Notes: generated by a model from the sequence alone, not told the origin. Counted from the stretch's first letter, positions 1-8,947 are shown. The stretch is 64,000 nucleotides of DNA from Streptomyces lacrimifluminis (GCF_014646095.1 NZ_BMMU01000018.1:123362-187361), one strand, 5' to 3'. Numbers and translations are program-made.

Positions 1-1
1 C

Positions 2-1648
2 TTCCTGGTCGAGGGTGTCAGCGGAGTGGCCAAGGACGCGGCCCTCGTCCAGCCCGGGCACGTCTACCGGCTCCAGGGCGCCCAGAGCGGCAAGTCACTC
101 GCCCCCTCGGAGGACGGCACCGGTGTCGTCATCCGCACGACCGACGCCGCCAACCCCCAACAGCTCTGGTCCATACGACAGTTGACGCCCGGCACCGAGA
201 ACCGCGAACGCTACGCCCTCAGCAGCGCCACCACCGGCGGACGGCTCGCCGTGCGCGACAACGCGGCCGTCCTGGAAAACCCGGACCCGACGAACGGTGA
301 GCCCGACAGCGCCGCTCAGTGGATCCTGTCGACCACCGGCGACGGCACCTGGACGTTCGTCAACGCCGCCACCGGCCGCCTGCTCGACGTCACCGGGCAG
401 TCCGCGGCGGACGGCGCGAAGGTGTCGACGTACACGCCGACCTCGGCGTCGAACCAGCGCTGGGCCGTGTCCGACGAGACGGTACTGCGCACCGAGCCCG
501 CGACGGCGTTCACGATCCCCGGGCTGCGGCCCGAGTTGCCGGGGACGGTGACGCCGGTGTTCCGGGACGGTGCCCGCGGCGCCCTCCCCGTTGTGTGGGA
601 CCTGCCGTCGGACCGGGCCTGGCGCAAGGCCGGGACCGTGCGGGTCAGGGGTGAGGCGACCGACGCGCTCGGGCGCACTATCCCCGCGAAGGCGGTCGTC
701 ACCGTCGACACGATCGCCTCGACCCTGCCCGGCCGTGCCAAGACATACGTGGGCGGGCACCCGGAGCTCCCCGCCACTGTCGTCGGCGTCGGTGCGCACG
801 GCGGCCGGACCGATCTTCCGGTCACCTGGGACCCGGCGCCCGAGGGGGCGTTCACCGCGACCGGGACCGTCACCCTGCACGGCGTCGCCCGGATCGTCGG
901 CGGCGGTACGGCCGACGCGACCGTCCGCGTCCAGGTCACGGCACCGGTGGCGACCAACATCGCGCCCGACGCGGACGTATCCGTCGCCGCCACGTTCACC
1001 GAGAGCGGGTACTCGGCGGAGCGGCTGCGCAACGGCGACCTGACCGAGAAGGCTTGGTCCAACTGGAAATCGGGGAACACGAAGAACCCCTCGGACACCA
1101 TCACGTACACACTGCCGAAGGCCCGCGACCTGAGCGGGGTCGTCGCGCACTTCTACCGGGACGGGTCCAGCGCGTCCTTCCCGGCGAGCCTGAAGGTGCA
1201 GGTGCGGGCGGCCGGCAGTGACACGTGGACCGACGCGAGCGGCGTCGTCCCGGTCGGGACCGAGGGCACGCCGGTGATCGACGTACCGCTGACGGCCGGT
1301 CCCGCGGCCGGGGTGCGTGTGGTCATGACGGCACGTCAGGGCGGGTACGTCACCCTGAGCGAGATCGAGGTGTACGCCAGGTCGCCCGGCGCCTCCTCGG
1401 ACTCGGCCGCCGCGTCGATCGAGGTGGCCGGTGTGCCGGTCGCGTCCTTCGACCCGGGGACGACCGACTACCGGGTCGGGACCGGCGATCCGGCACGGGC
1501 CGAGGTCACGGCGACGGCTCGCGACCCCTACGCGAACGTCACGGTCGAGAAGGTCCGCGAACAAGGCCGGACGCGGGCCGTCGTCACGGTGACCGGTGAG
1601 GACGGGACACGGACGACGACGTACCGGATCGCACTCGTACGACGCTGA
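2..1648 (+). CDS. C-terminal part of a secreted modular glycoside hydrolase (5' end outside window)
   Basis: The frame is open from base 2 to the stop, so the gene enters from the left and its catalytic part is missing. Roughly 549 residues remain. Modules in order: a ricin-type beta-trefoil at about 10-165 (QQLWSI, RLAVRDN, TTGDGTWTF, SNQRWAV), two bacterial Ig-like (Big_4 style) repeats at about 175-315 (each with LPVxWD), a discoidin/F5-8C domain at about 325-465 (NIAPDADVSV to SEIEVYA), and a small beta-sandwich tail with FDPGTTDYRV. The first 165 residues match the C-terminal module of the GH30 gene at 11138-13189, including the linker GVSGVAK, so the missing part is probably also GH30. 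The binding modules suggest a role in attaching to plant polysaccharide. Family assignment of the missing half is inference. Confidence 0.85.
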   Translation, partial: FLVEGVSGVAKDAALVQPGHVYRLQGAQSGKSLAPSEDGTGVVIRTTDAANPQQLWSIRQLTPGTENRERYALSSATTGGRLAVRDNAAVLENPDPTNGEPDSAAQWILSTTGDGTWTFVNAATGRLLDVTGQSAADGAKVSTYTPTSASNQRWAVSDETVLRTEPATAFTIPGLRPELPGTVTPVFRDGARGALPVVWDLPSDRAWRKAGTVRVRGEATDALGRTIPAKAVVTVDTIASTLPGRAKTYVGGHPELPATVVGVGAHGGRTDLPVTWDPAPEGAFTATGTVTLHGVARIVGGGTADATVRVQVTAPVATNIAPDADVSVAATFTESGYSAERLRNGDLTEKAWSNWKSGNTKNPSDTITYTLPKARDLSGVVAHFYRDGSSASFPASLKVQVRAAGSDTWTDASGVVPVGTEGTPVIDVPLTAGPAAGVRVVMTARQGGYVTLSEIEVYARSPGASSDSAAASIEVAGVPVASFDPGTTDYRVGTGDPARAEVTATARDPYANVTVEKVREQGRTRAVVTVTGEDGTRTTTYRIALVRR

Positions 1649-1656
1649 GGGCCCGC

Positions 1657-1696
1657 CCGGAGGGAGGGGAACCGCCCCCGGTTCCCCTCCCTCCGG
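1657..1696. terminator. Perfect 17-bp hairpin between convergent genes
   Basis: Arms 1657-1673 (CCGGAGGGAGGGGAACC) and 1680-1696 are perfectly complementary with a 6-nt loop of G and C. It starts nine bases after the stop of the glycosidase gene and lies before the end of the convergent phosphatase gene, so it can serve both strands. The stretch 1697-1807 holds no complete gene. Confidence 0.8.
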
Positions 1697-1807
1697 CCGT
1701 CGGCGCCTCGGGTTCGCCCTGCCGGCGCCGCACCACCCGGGCACAGAAGTTCTGCTGGAACGCCGACGGCACGGCGAACTTCGGTACGCACGCGGTGGCG
1801 CCAGGCG

Positions 1808-2998
1808 TCACATCGACCGCGCCGTCGGGCGAGTGACTGCCCCTTCGGAAGCCGTCGCACCGGAACTCACCGCCCCGGGAGCCGACGGTTCGGGAACCAC
1901 CACGTCCCGGACCGTCGGTTTGCGGATCAGGAGCAGCGCCGCGTCGTCGTGGAGCCTGCCGCCCACGTGGGTCAGCAGTTCCTCGTGGAGCGCGTCGAGC
2001 GTGCGGGCGGGCTCGTCACAGGCGTGGCGGGCCAGCCCTTCGTGAAGCGGGTAGAAGGCGCGGCCCCGGTCGCGGGCCTCGGTGACTCCGTCGGTGTACA
2101 GCAGGAGCTGGTCGCCGTCGGTGAAGGTCAGCACCTGGAGGTCGGGGGTGTGTCCGGTGAGGGCGCGCAGTCCGAGCGGCGGGGCCGGATGCGTGGGCTC
2201 CACGCTCACGAGGGCGCCCGCGGAAGTGACCAGCAGCGGGGGCGCGTGTCCGCAGTTCACCACTTCCAGCTGGCCCGGTTTCGGGTATCCGGCGACGACG
2301 GCGGTGACGAAGTCGTCCGCGCCGAGGTTGCGGGCGAGGCTCCGCTCGATCCGGTCGACGACGGCGAGGAGATCGGGCTCGTCGTACGCGGCCTCCCGGA
2401 AGACGCCGAGCACCAGAGCGGCGGTCCCCACGGCCGGCAGCCCCTTGCCCCGCACATCGCCGACGATCAGTCTCACCCCGTACGGCGTGGGTATCAGCGC
2501 GTACAGATCACCACCGATCCGGGCCTCGGCCGCCGCGGCGCTGTAGCGGACGGCCACCTGGAAGGGGCCGACCGTCGCCGGTACGGGGCTGAGCAGCGCG
2601 TGCTGGGCGGTCTCCGCGACGGAGCGGACGGCGTCGAGCACCCGTTCCCGGCGTCCGCGCAGCGCGCTGGCCAGGCAGCTCGTGAGGGTGACGGCGGCCA
2701 GGGCGGACAGGCCGGCCGCCAGCTCGGGACCCGGCACTCCGTCCCGGTCTCCGAGCGTCACGCCGAGTACGCCGGCGAGGAGGCCGACACAGAGGACACC
2801 GCGCGGTCCGTTGGTGGTGGCGGCCACCGCGGGCCCGGCGGCGAGCAGCGGCAGCCAGCTCGTCCCGGCCCCGTCGGCGAGGTCGCCGAGGACGACGGCG
2901 GCGATGACCAGCACGGGCAGGGCGGGAAGCAAGGACAGACGGTTCCTGAACGCTCGCATGGACCAGTTGTCTCCACCTCGGTGTCGGGCCTGACTCAT
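1808..2998 (-). CDS. Membrane-anchored PP2C/SpoIIE-type serine phosphatase
   Basis: A 396-residue protein with hydrophobic helices at about 20-115 (LLPALPVLVIAAVVLGDLA and others), then a SpoIIE/PP2C domain at about 140-365. The domain shows GGDLY, VGDVRGKG, a central NCGHAPPLL, LLLYTDGVTEAR and the terminal DDAALLLI, which carry the metal-binding aspartates. Such proteins dephosphorylate anti-sigma-factor antagonists in partner-switching control; no antagonist or anti-sigma gene adjoins. The chosen start has AGGTGAGGA about 7 bases upstream. An internal ATG at 2959 with GGTGGAG upstream is an alternative. The last 25 residues are low-complexity. Confidence 0.88.
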   Translation of the reverse strand: MSQARHRGGDNWSMRAFRNRLSLLPALPVLVIAAVVLGDLADGAGTSWLPLLAAGPAVAATTNGPRGVLCVGLLAGVLGVTLGDRDGVPGPELAAGLSALAAVTLTSCLASALRGRRERVLDAVRSVAETAQHALLSPVPATVGPFQVAVRYSAAAAEARIGGDLYALIPTPYGVRLIVGDVRGKGLPAVGTAALVLGVFREAAYDEPDLLAVVDRIERSLARNLGADDFVTAVVAGYPKPGQLEVVNCGHAPPLLVTSAGALVSVEPTHPAPPLGLRALTGHTPDLQVLTFTDGDQLLLYTDGVTEARDRGRAFYPLHEGLARHACDEPARTLDALHEELLTHVGGRLHDDAALLLIRKPTVRDVVVPEPSAPGAVSSGATASEGAVTRPTARSM

Positions 2999-3105
2999 GT
3001 CCGTCCGCAGTCCTCACCTGTGTACGGGGTGAATCCCCGAAATGCCTGTTTCGTCCTGGCATCCAGATAACGCGATCAGCCCGGGCGGCAGCAAGAAGAG
3101 GATTT

Positions 3106-3864
3106 TCAGATAGTGAGCGAGAGAGTCCTGGTCACACGGTCGGCGACCGGGATCAGCCGTGCCCGGATCTCCGGCACCCGGGAGAGCCGGTCCGCCGGCA
3201 TGGAGACGCCGAGCGAGCCGAGCGTGGCGCCCCGGTAGACGGGGACTGCGACACAGACCGTACCGAGGGCGTACTCCTCCAGGTCCGTGACGGCCGGGGC
3301 CACAGGTGAGGAATCGATACGCCGGAGCAGTTCCGGCCGGCTGGTGATCGTCCTCGGGGTGAGGTCGTTGAGGTGGTGGCGGGCGAGGTAGTCCTTGCGG
3401 GCGTCCTCGTCCAGTTCCCGCAGCACGGACTTGCCCAGCGCTGTGGCGTGTCCCGCGTCCTCGAACCCCACCCAGAGGTCGACGCGAGGCGCCCGGGGGC
3501 CGTCGACGATCTCGGCGACCCGGATCTCACCCTCCTCGTAGAAGGTGAGGTAGGCGGCGGTCGCCAGCTCGTCGCGCAGCGCGGCGAGCGTGGGACGGAC
3601 GCGGCTGAGCAGCGCCTGCCCGCTCCCCGCGACCTGCAGCGACCGCACCTTGTCCCCCAGAATGAATCCGCCGTCGGCCAGTTTCCGCAGGTAGCCGTCG
3701 TGGACGAGCGTGCGCAGCAGATGGTAGGCGGTGGCCAGGGGCAGCCCCGTCTCCCGTGCCAGCTGCTTGGCCGGCGCCCCGTTCTCGTGCGCGCTCACCG
3801 CCTCCATCAGGCGGAAGGCCCGCTGGACGGAGGTGATGAGCGTGGGGCCGTCGTGCGCAGCCAT
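3106..3864 (-). CDS. IclR-family transcriptional regulator
   Basis: A 252-residue protein with an N-terminal winged helix (TSVQRAFRLMEAVSAHENGA, then LPLATAYHLLRTL) at about 8-75 and an IclR effector domain at about 80-250 (ALGKSVL, YALGTVCVAVPV, GSLGVSMPADR). ATG 3864 is chosen because the family begins just before the helix-turn-helix; the frame stays open further upstream but the added residues look non-coding. A near-symmetrical site at 3940-3960 lies 76 bases upstream and may be its own operator. The ligand cannot be read from the sequence, and nothing adjacent identifies a target pathway. Confidence 0.9.
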   Translation of the reverse strand: MAAHDGPTLITSVQRAFRLMEAVSAHENGAPAKQLARETGLPLATAYHLLRTLVHDGYLRKLADGGFILGDKVRSLQVAGSGQALLSRVRPTLAALRDELATAAYLTFYEEGEIRVAEIVDGPRAPRVDLWVGFEDAGHATALGKSVLRELDEDARKDYLARHHLNDLTPRTITSRPELLRRIDSSPVAPAVTDLEEYALGTVCVAVPVYRGATLGSLGVSMPADRLSRVPEIRARLIPVADRVTRTLSLTI

Positions 3865-3939
3865 ACGACCAGCGTGCGCCCGGCGCCCGGCACGGGCAAG
3901 GCGTGCGGCGCCCCGCGGGCAACCGGCAGCTGCGGCGGC

Positions 3940-3960
3940 GTGGTGTGATCGGTACACCAC
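3940..3960. promoter_or_regulatory. Candidate IclR operator (7-bp perfect arms)
   Basis: GTGGTGT (3940-3946) and ACACCAC (3954-3960) are exact reverse complements around the 7-base spacer GATCGGT. The site sits in the 305-bp gap upstream of the IclR gene, which suggests autoregulation. Binding is inference. The rest of 3865-4169 contains no gene I can support. Confidence 0.45.
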
Positions 3961-4132
3961 CCGCCTTGAAGTCCATGACCAGGTTGTATACGGCATAGGT
4001 CGTCGCGATGACGCCGTCGGTTTCGCAGTCATTGACGACGTCTCAGGAATGGATTTCGCCGGACGTAAAGGCGAGCCATGGGGTCGCCACCAGGCCGGGA
4101 GGCGGGAATCAGGGATGGCTCAGGAATGCCGA

Positions 4133-4153
4133 CGCTTCGAATGTTCCGAAGCG
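4133..4153. terminator. Hairpin just after the LacI gene
   Basis: CGCTTCG (4133-4139) and CGAAGCG (4147-4153) form a perfect 7-bp stem with a 7-base loop, 17 bases past the stop of the leftward LacI-family gene. A weak terminator is the likely role. Confidence 0.45.
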
Positions 4154-4169
4154 CGATGCCGACTCCCTC

Positions 4170-5249
4170 TCATCGCGCACGCGGCGGAGCCGTACTGTCC
4201 CGCACGACCAGCCGCGTCGGCACCAGTGTGGTCCCGTGCTCCGTGGCGTCCTGCCGCATCTGCCGCAGCACGCCCTCCACGCACAGCCGCCCCACCTCGG
4301 CGAAGTCCTGGTGCACGGTGGTCAGCGGCGGCAGGAACGAACTCGCCTCCGGGATGTCGTCGAAGCCGATCACACTGACGTCCTCGGGCACCTCGCGCCC
4401 GCTCTCGTGCAGGGCCCGCAGCAGCCCCAGCGCCATCTGGTCGTTGGCCACGAACACCGCCGTACAGTCCGGCAGCGCGGCGATCCGCAGACCGGCGTGG
4501 TAGCCGGACTCCGCCGACCAGTCACCGCGCACCAGGGGCGGCGCGGTCCGCCCGGCCGCGAGGAGCTCGGCGCGCCAGGCGTCGGTGCGGCGCTGTGCGG
4601 CGTAGGAGCCCTCGGGGCCCGCCAGATGCCAGACGGTGCGGTGCCCGAGGTCCAGGAGATGCCGTACGGCGGTCCGGGTGCCGCCCGCCTGGTCGGTGTC
4701 GACCACGTTGTAGCGGTCGCCGGCGTCGGAGTCGGCCACGACCACCTGGACGTGCGGAGGCATGGACAGGGTCGACGCGTCGAGGAGGTGCACTTCGAGG
4801 ATGACGATGACCGCGTCGACGGCGAGCTCACCGAGCCGCGAGAAGGCTCCACGCACCTCGTCCTGCGTCGGCACGGCGACCGGCAGCAGGGTGACCGAGT
4901 ACCCCTCGTGCGCCGCCGAGGTGGCGATCGCCTCCAGCGTGCGCACGTTGCCGGTGGTGGACAGGCCGAAGGTGATGACACCGATGGTGCGGAACTCGCC
5001 GCGCTTGAGGGCCCGGGCGGCACTGTTGGGCCGGTAGCCCAGCTCCTTCATGGCGGCGAGGACCTGGCGCCGGGTCTCCTCGTTGACGCCGGGGAAGCCG
5101 TTCGACACCCGGGAGACGGTCTGTGAGGACACTCCGGCGACCCTGGCGACGTCCGCCATGGAGGCGCTCTGGGTGCGGCGGGCGGCCCGCTTCCTGGTGC
5201 GTGCGCGCGCCCGCGCCGGCTCCGCCGAGGTGCCGTCAGCTGTGTCCAC
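4170..5249 (-). CDS. LacI-family sugar repressor, divergent from the ABC importer
   Basis: 359 residues. A basic N-terminal extension (1-30) precedes the LacI helix-turn-helix MADVARVAGVSSQTVSRVSN, the hinge region YRPNSAARALKRG, and a periplasmic-binding-like effector domain at about 85-345 (TIGVITFGL, VVADSDAG, VFVANDQMALGLL, VSVIGFDDIPEA). It is transcribed away from the ABC transporter. Two perfect LacI-type palindromes lie in the shared upstream region, so it very likely represses the importer in the absence of galacto-oligosaccharide. A GanR-like role is inference from context; the ligand is not proven. Confidence 0.92.
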   Translation of the reverse strand: MDTADGTSAEPARARARTRKRAARRTQSASMADVARVAGVSSQTVSRVSNGFPGVNEETRRQVLAAMKELGYRPNSAARALKRGEFRTIGVITFGLSTTGNVRTLEAIATSAAHEGYSVTLLPVAVPTQDEVRGAFSRLGELAVDAVIVILEVHLLDASTLSMPPHVQVVVADSDAGDRYNVVDTDQAGGTRTAVRHLLDLGHRTVWHLAGPEGSYAAQRRTDAWRAELLAAGRTAPPLVRGDWSAESGYHAGLRIAALPDCTAVFVANDQMALGLLRALHESGREVPEDVSVIGFDDIPEASSFLPPLTTVHQDFAEVGRLCVEGVLRQMRQDATEHGTTLVPTRLVVRDSTAPPRAR

Positions 5250-5293
5250 CCGTCAATCCTCGCTCTCGGGTCCACAGTTACGCTCGACGACCC

Positions 5294-5323
5294 TTGACCA
5301 GCGTCGGGGGAGCGGTGTAGACA
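5294..5323 (+). promoter_or_regulatory. Candidate promoter of the sugar-importer operon
   Basis: TTGACC (5294-5299) and TAGACA (5318-5323) are separated by 18 bases, a plausible vegetative promoter. Transcription would start near 5330, so the first LacI palindrome at 5336 covers the first transcribed bases, a classic repression arrangement. Confidence 0.45.
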
Positions 5324-5335
5324 TGCCGCCATCAG

Positions 5336-5351
5336 ATGTTTACGTAAACAT
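5336..5351. promoter_or_regulatory. LacI-type operator 1 (perfect palindrome)
   Basis: ATGTTTACGTAAACAT is a perfect 16-bp palindrome with the central CG typical of LacI-family operators. It lies between the divergent LacI gene and the transporter operon. Confidence 0.85.
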
Positions 5352-5390
5352 AACAGCCGGTGGACCTCTCGTGGGGCTCCTATGGAGAGA

Positions 5391-5408
5391 GATGTTTACG
5401 TAAACATC
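5391..5408. promoter_or_regulatory. LacI-type operator 2 (perfect palindrome)
   Basis: GATGTTTACGTAAACATC is a perfect 18-bp palindrome sharing its 16-bp core with operator 1. The two centres are 56 bp apart, compatible with looping or cooperative binding. It ends 52 bases before the first permease start codon. Confidence 0.85.
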
Positions 5409-5460
5409 GGGGCGGCGGCGGATCAGCGCCGGTTCCGAGACGGACGAGCGAGGCACGACA

Positions 5461-6387
5461 ATGACGACCCTAGAACCGCCGGTGGCCGCGAAGCGCGCCC
5501 CGGCCCGGCCCGCGGCGAAGAGGGACCGCCGCTCTTGGACGGGATGGGGGTTCATAGGCCCGTTCGTTGCGGTGTTCGCCCTCGTCTTCCTGGCACCCAT
5601 CGGATACTCGATCTACCTCAGCCTCTTCAGGGACCAGCTGATCGGCGGCACCAGTTTCGTCGGCCTGGACAACTACAAGCAGGCTCTGGAGGACGACCAT
5701 TTCTGGGACTCCCTGATACGGGTGTCGCTGTTCCTGGTCGTCCAGGTGCCGATCATGCTGGGCATCGCCCTGCTGATCGCCCTCGCCCTGGACAGCGGCC
5801 GTCTGTTCGGCAAGGACTTCTTCCGCATCGCGATCTTCCTGCCGTACGCGGTGCCCTCCGTGGTCGCCACCCTGATGTGGGGCTTCATGTACGGCACCAA
5901 GTACGGGCTGGTGGGTGACATCAACAGCGCGTTCGACGTGACACTGCCGGACCCGCTCTCCAGCGACCTGGTCCTGGCGTCGATCGGCAACATCGTCACC
6001 TGGGAGTTCATCGGCTACAACATGCTGATCTTCTACTCCGCCCTACGCGTCATCCCGCTCTCGCTCTACGAGGCCGCGGAGATCGACGGCGCCGGGCAGT
6101 TCCGCGTCATCACCGCCATCAAGCTCCCCGCGATCCGCGGTGCCCTCGTCATCGCGACGATCTTCTCGATCATCGGCAGCTTCCAGCTCTTCAACGAGCC
6201 GGCCGTCCTGCGGCTGATCGCGCGGAACGCCATCACGACCGACTTCACCCCGAACTTCTACACGTACTCGCTGTCCTTCAACGGCCAGCAGCACAACTAC
6301 TCCGCGGCGGTCGCCATCATCATGGGGCTGATCACCATGGTCATCGCCTATGTCGTGCAGCTCCGCGGCATGCGCAAGGGAGCGTGA
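5461..6387 (+). CDS. ABC sugar transporter permease (MalF/GanP-like)
   Basis: 308 residues with six membrane segments, the first at about 30-55 (FIGPFVAVFALVFLAPIGYSI). The inner-membrane EAA loop reads EAAEIDGAGQFRVITAIKLP at about 203-222 and docks the ATPase. It is a type of carbohydrate-uptake (CUT1) permease. The second permease starts three bases after this stop, and the binding protein follows. No ATPase is encoded nearby, as is usual in Streptomyces where MsiK serves many importers. Substrate is inferred from the GH42 and GH30 neighbours to be galacto-oligosaccharide. Confidence 0.93.
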   Translation: MTTLEPPVAAKRAPARPAAKRDRRSWTGWGFIGPFVAVFALVFLAPIGYSIYLSLFRDQLIGGTSFVGLDNYKQALEDDHFWDSLIRVSLFLVVQVPIMLGIALLIALALDSGRLFGKDFFRIAIFLPYAVPSVVATLMWGFMYGTKYGLVGDINSAFDVTLPDPLSSDLVLASIGNIVTWEFIGYNMLIFYSALRVIPLSLYEAAEIDGAGQFRVITAIKLPAIRGALVIATIFSIIGSFQLFNEPAVLRLIARNAITTDFTPNFYTYSLSFNGQQHNYSAAVAIIMGLITMVIAYVVQLRGMRKGA

Positions 6388-6390
6388 ACC

Positions 6391-7338
6391 ATGAGCAGCT
6401 CCGTCACCACCACCTCCCCGGACGCATCCGCACAGGCCACCGGCGACTCGAAGGGCGCGCCCCGACTGCGTACCCGTCGTAAGCACTCCCCCGGCCGTCC
6501 CAAGCGCAGCATCCTGCTGACCGTGCTCACCGGCCTGATCCTGGTCTACACGGTCGTGCCCCTGATCTGGCTGGTCATCAGCGCCACCAAGACCCAGACC
6601 GGGCTGGCCGACTCGTCCGGAATGTGGTTCAGCAGCGACTTCGCCCTCTGGCAGAACATCCACGACACGTTCACGTACCACGACGGCATCTTCGTCCGCT
6701 GGCTGCTGAACACCCTGCTGTACGTCGTGCTCGGTGCCGGCGGCGCCACTCTGCTGGCGATCCTCGGCGGCTACGCGCTGGCGAAGTTCACCTTCCCCGG
6801 CAAGCGCGCCGTGTTCGCCGTGGTCATCGGTGCCGTCGCTGTCCCTGGCACGGCCCTGGCGGTGCCCACCTTCCTGATGTTCAGCAAGATGGGCCTGACC
6901 GACACCCCGTGGGCGGTGATCATCCCCTCGCTCGTGTCGCCCTTCGGTCTGTATCTGATGTGGGTCTTCGCGACCGAGGCCATCCCCACCGAACTGATGG
7001 AGGCGGCCCGCATCGACGGAGCGGGCGAGGTGCGCACCTTCTTCCAGGTCGCCATGCCTCTGCTCGCCCCCGGCACCGTGACCGTCCTGCTGTTCACCAC
7101 GGTCGCGACCTGGAACAACTACTTCCTGCCGCTGATCATGCTCAAGGACTCGAACTGGTACCCGCTGACCCTGGGGCTGGACGCCTGGAACAACCAGGCC
7201 CAGACGATCGGCGGCGACGTCGTCACCAACCTGGTGATCACCGGGTCACTGCTCACCATCATCCCGCTGATCGCCGCGTTCCTGCTGCTCCAGAAGTACT
7301 GGCAGTCCGGCCTCTCCGCCGGAAGTGTCAAGGAGTGA
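6391..7338 (+). CDS. ABC sugar transporter permease (MalG/GanQ-like)
   Basis: 315 residues; a charged N-terminal tail of about 40 residues, then six membrane segments beginning ILLTVLTGLILVYTVVPLIW. The EAA motif is EAARIDGAGEVRTFFQVAMP at about 207-226. It pairs with the preceding permease in one CUT1 complex, and the gap of three bases implies translational coupling. The gene ends in a Gly-Ser rich tail. Confidence 0.93.
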   Translation: MSSSVTTTSPDASAQATGDSKGAPRLRTRRKHSPGRPKRSILLTVLTGLILVYTVVPLIWLVISATKTQTGLADSSGMWFSSDFALWQNIHDTFTYHDGIFVRWLLNTLLYVVLGAGGATLLAILGGYALAKFTFPGKRAVFAVVIGAVAVPGTALAVPTFLMFSKMGLTDTPWAVIIPSLVSPFGLYLMWVFATEAIPTELMEAARIDGAGEVRTFFQVAMPLLAPGTVTVLLFTTVATWNNYFLPLIMLKDSNWYPLTLGLDAWNNQAQTIGGDVVTNLVITGSLLTIIPLIAAFLLLQKYWQSGLSAGSVKE

Positions 7339-7378
7339 TCCACCCTCAGGCCCCACACCCCCCTCGGCTTCACCGCGT

Positions 7379-7406
7379 TTCACCCTCACACCGCATTCAC
7401 CCTCAC
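7379..7406 (+). repeat. Short direct repeat in permease-binding-protein spacer
   Basis: TTCACCCTCAC occurs at 7379-7389 and 7396-7406 within the 102-base C-rich spacer before the binding-protein gene. It may be mere low complexity; no hairpin or promoter is evident. Confidence 0.4.
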
Positions 7407-7440
7407 CCCGTCCCACCCACGAAGAAGTGGAAGCACCTCG

Positions 7441-8778
7441 ATGCGTAGAACCACCGGCCGCCTGATGCGCGGCATAACCCTGCTTTCCGTCCTCGCCCTC
7501 GGCGCGACCGCCTGCGGCGGCTCCGACGACAGCTCGGACCAGAAGGCCGTCTCCGCCGCGGACATCCAGGCGGCCCTCAAGAAGGGCGGCACGGTCAATG
7601 TCTGGGCCTGGGAGCCCACGCTGAAGTCGGTCGCCGCCGACTTCGAGAAGAAGTACCCGAAGGTCAAGATCAACCTGTTGGCCGAACGGTCCGGCGACAA
7701 GCACTACACCGCTCTCTCGAACGCCATCTCGGCCAAGAAGGGCGTCCCGGACGTCGCGCAGGTCGAGTACTTCGCGCTGAGCCAGTACTCCCTCACCAAG
7801 GGCCTGACCAACCTGGCCCCCTACGGCGCCGACAAGCTCAAGGCCAAGTACACGCCCGGCCCGTGGAACGCCGTGAGCGACGGCGACCAGGTCTACGGCC
7901 TGCCGATGGACTCGGGCCCGATGGCGATGTTCTACAACAAGAAGGTCTTCGACAAGTACAAGATCGCGGTCCCGACCACGTGGGACGAGTACGTCGAAGC
8001 GGCCCGCAAGCTGCACAAGGCCGACCCCAAGGTCTACATCGCCAACGACGCCGGTGACGCGGGCTTCACCACCAGCCTGCTGTGGGAGGCCGGTTCGCGT
8101 CCCTACAAGGTCGACGGCACCAAGGTGTCGGTCAACTTCGACGACGCGGGTGCCAAGAAGTACACGGACACCTGGCAGAAGCTGATCGACGAGAAGCTCG
8201 TCTCGCCCATCAACGGCTGGACCGACGACTGGTACAAGGGCCTGGGCGACGGCACCATCGCCACCCTGACCACCGGCGCCTGGATGCCCGCCAACTTCGT
8301 CACCGGTGTCCCGCAGGCGGCCGGTGACTGGCGCGCGGCCCCGATGCCGGCCTGGACCAAGGGCGACAAGGCCAGCGCGGAGAACGGCGGCAGCTCGCTG
8401 GCGCTGCCCGAGCTGGGCAAGAACAAGGAGCTCGCCTACGCGTTCGTCGAGTACGCGAACGCCGGCGACGGTGTGCAGACCCGTGTCGACGAGGGCGCCT
8501 TCCCGGCGACCAACGCCCAGCTCCAGGACCCCGCGTTCCTGAGCAAGAAGTTCGAGTACTTCGACGGCCAGGAGGCCAACAAGATCTTCGCCGACTCCGC
8601 CGCCAACGTCGCCAGCGACTGGTCGTACCTGCCCTTCCAGCAGTACGCCAACTCGATCTTCAACGACACCGTCGGCAAGGCCTACGTCTCCGGCACGAAG
8701 CTCTCCGAGGGGCTGAAGACCTGGCAGGACGCGTCCATCAAGTACGGCAACGAGCAGGGCTTCACCGTCGAGAAGTAG
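7441..8778 (+). CDS. Extracellular sugar-binding lipoprotein of the ABC importer
   Basis: 445 residues. An N-terminal signal (MRRTTGRLMRGITLLSVLAL) ends in GATACGG, so Cys25 is the probable lipid-modified residue. The mature part is a solute-binding protein of the MalE/GanO type: VNVWAWEPTLKSVAADFEKK near the start, VYGLPMDSGPMAMFYNKKVF at the hinge, and aromatic residues NGWTDDWYKG suited to sugar stacking. It captures oligosaccharide outside the membrane and hands it to the two permeases upstream. A 102-base spacer separates it from the second permease, which may allow higher expression. Confidence 0.92.
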   Translation: MRRTTGRLMRGITLLSVLALGATACGGSDDSSDQKAVSAADIQAALKKGGTVNVWAWEPTLKSVAADFEKKYPKVKINLLAERSGDKHYTALSNAISAKKGVPDVAQVEYFALSQYSLTKGLTNLAPYGADKLKAKYTPGPWNAVSDGDQVYGLPMDSGPMAMFYNKKVFDKYKIAVPTTWDEYVEAARKLHKADPKVYIANDAGDAGFTTSLLWEAGSRPYKVDGTKVSVNFDDAGAKKYTDTWQKLIDEKLVSPINGWTDDWYKGLGDGTIATLTTGAWMPANFVTGVPQAAGDWRAAPMPAWTKGDKASAENGGSSLALPELGKNKELAYAFVEYANAGDGVQTRVDEGAFPATNAQLQDPAFLSKKFEYFDGQEANKIFADSAANVASDWSYLPFQQYANSIFNDTVGKAYVSGTKLSEGLKTWQDASIKYGNEQGFTVEK

Positions 8779-8840
8779 CAGAACGAGAAGTAGCAGTCGA
8801 GCAGTAACGGCGGAGCAGCATCCGCCGAGCGGTAACAGCC

Positions 8841-8878
8841 GAGGAGCGGCCGGAGAGCATCACCGCCGGCCGCTCCTC
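8841..8878. terminator. 13-bp hairpin after the binding-protein gene
   Basis: GAGGAGCGGCCGG (8841-8853) and CCGGCCGCTCCTC (8866-8878) are perfectly complementary with a 12-base loop. It lies between the transporter genes and the GH42 gene and may limit read-through. Just before it the sequence CGAGAAGTAGCAG is duplicated around the stop codon (8770 and 8785). Confidence 0.65.
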
Positions 8879-8947
8879 GTACCCCCCCTTGTCTCCCTCT
8901 CCCCTCCCCCGCGTCGAGCCGCTTCGCAGCGTCCCGGAAGGATCACC

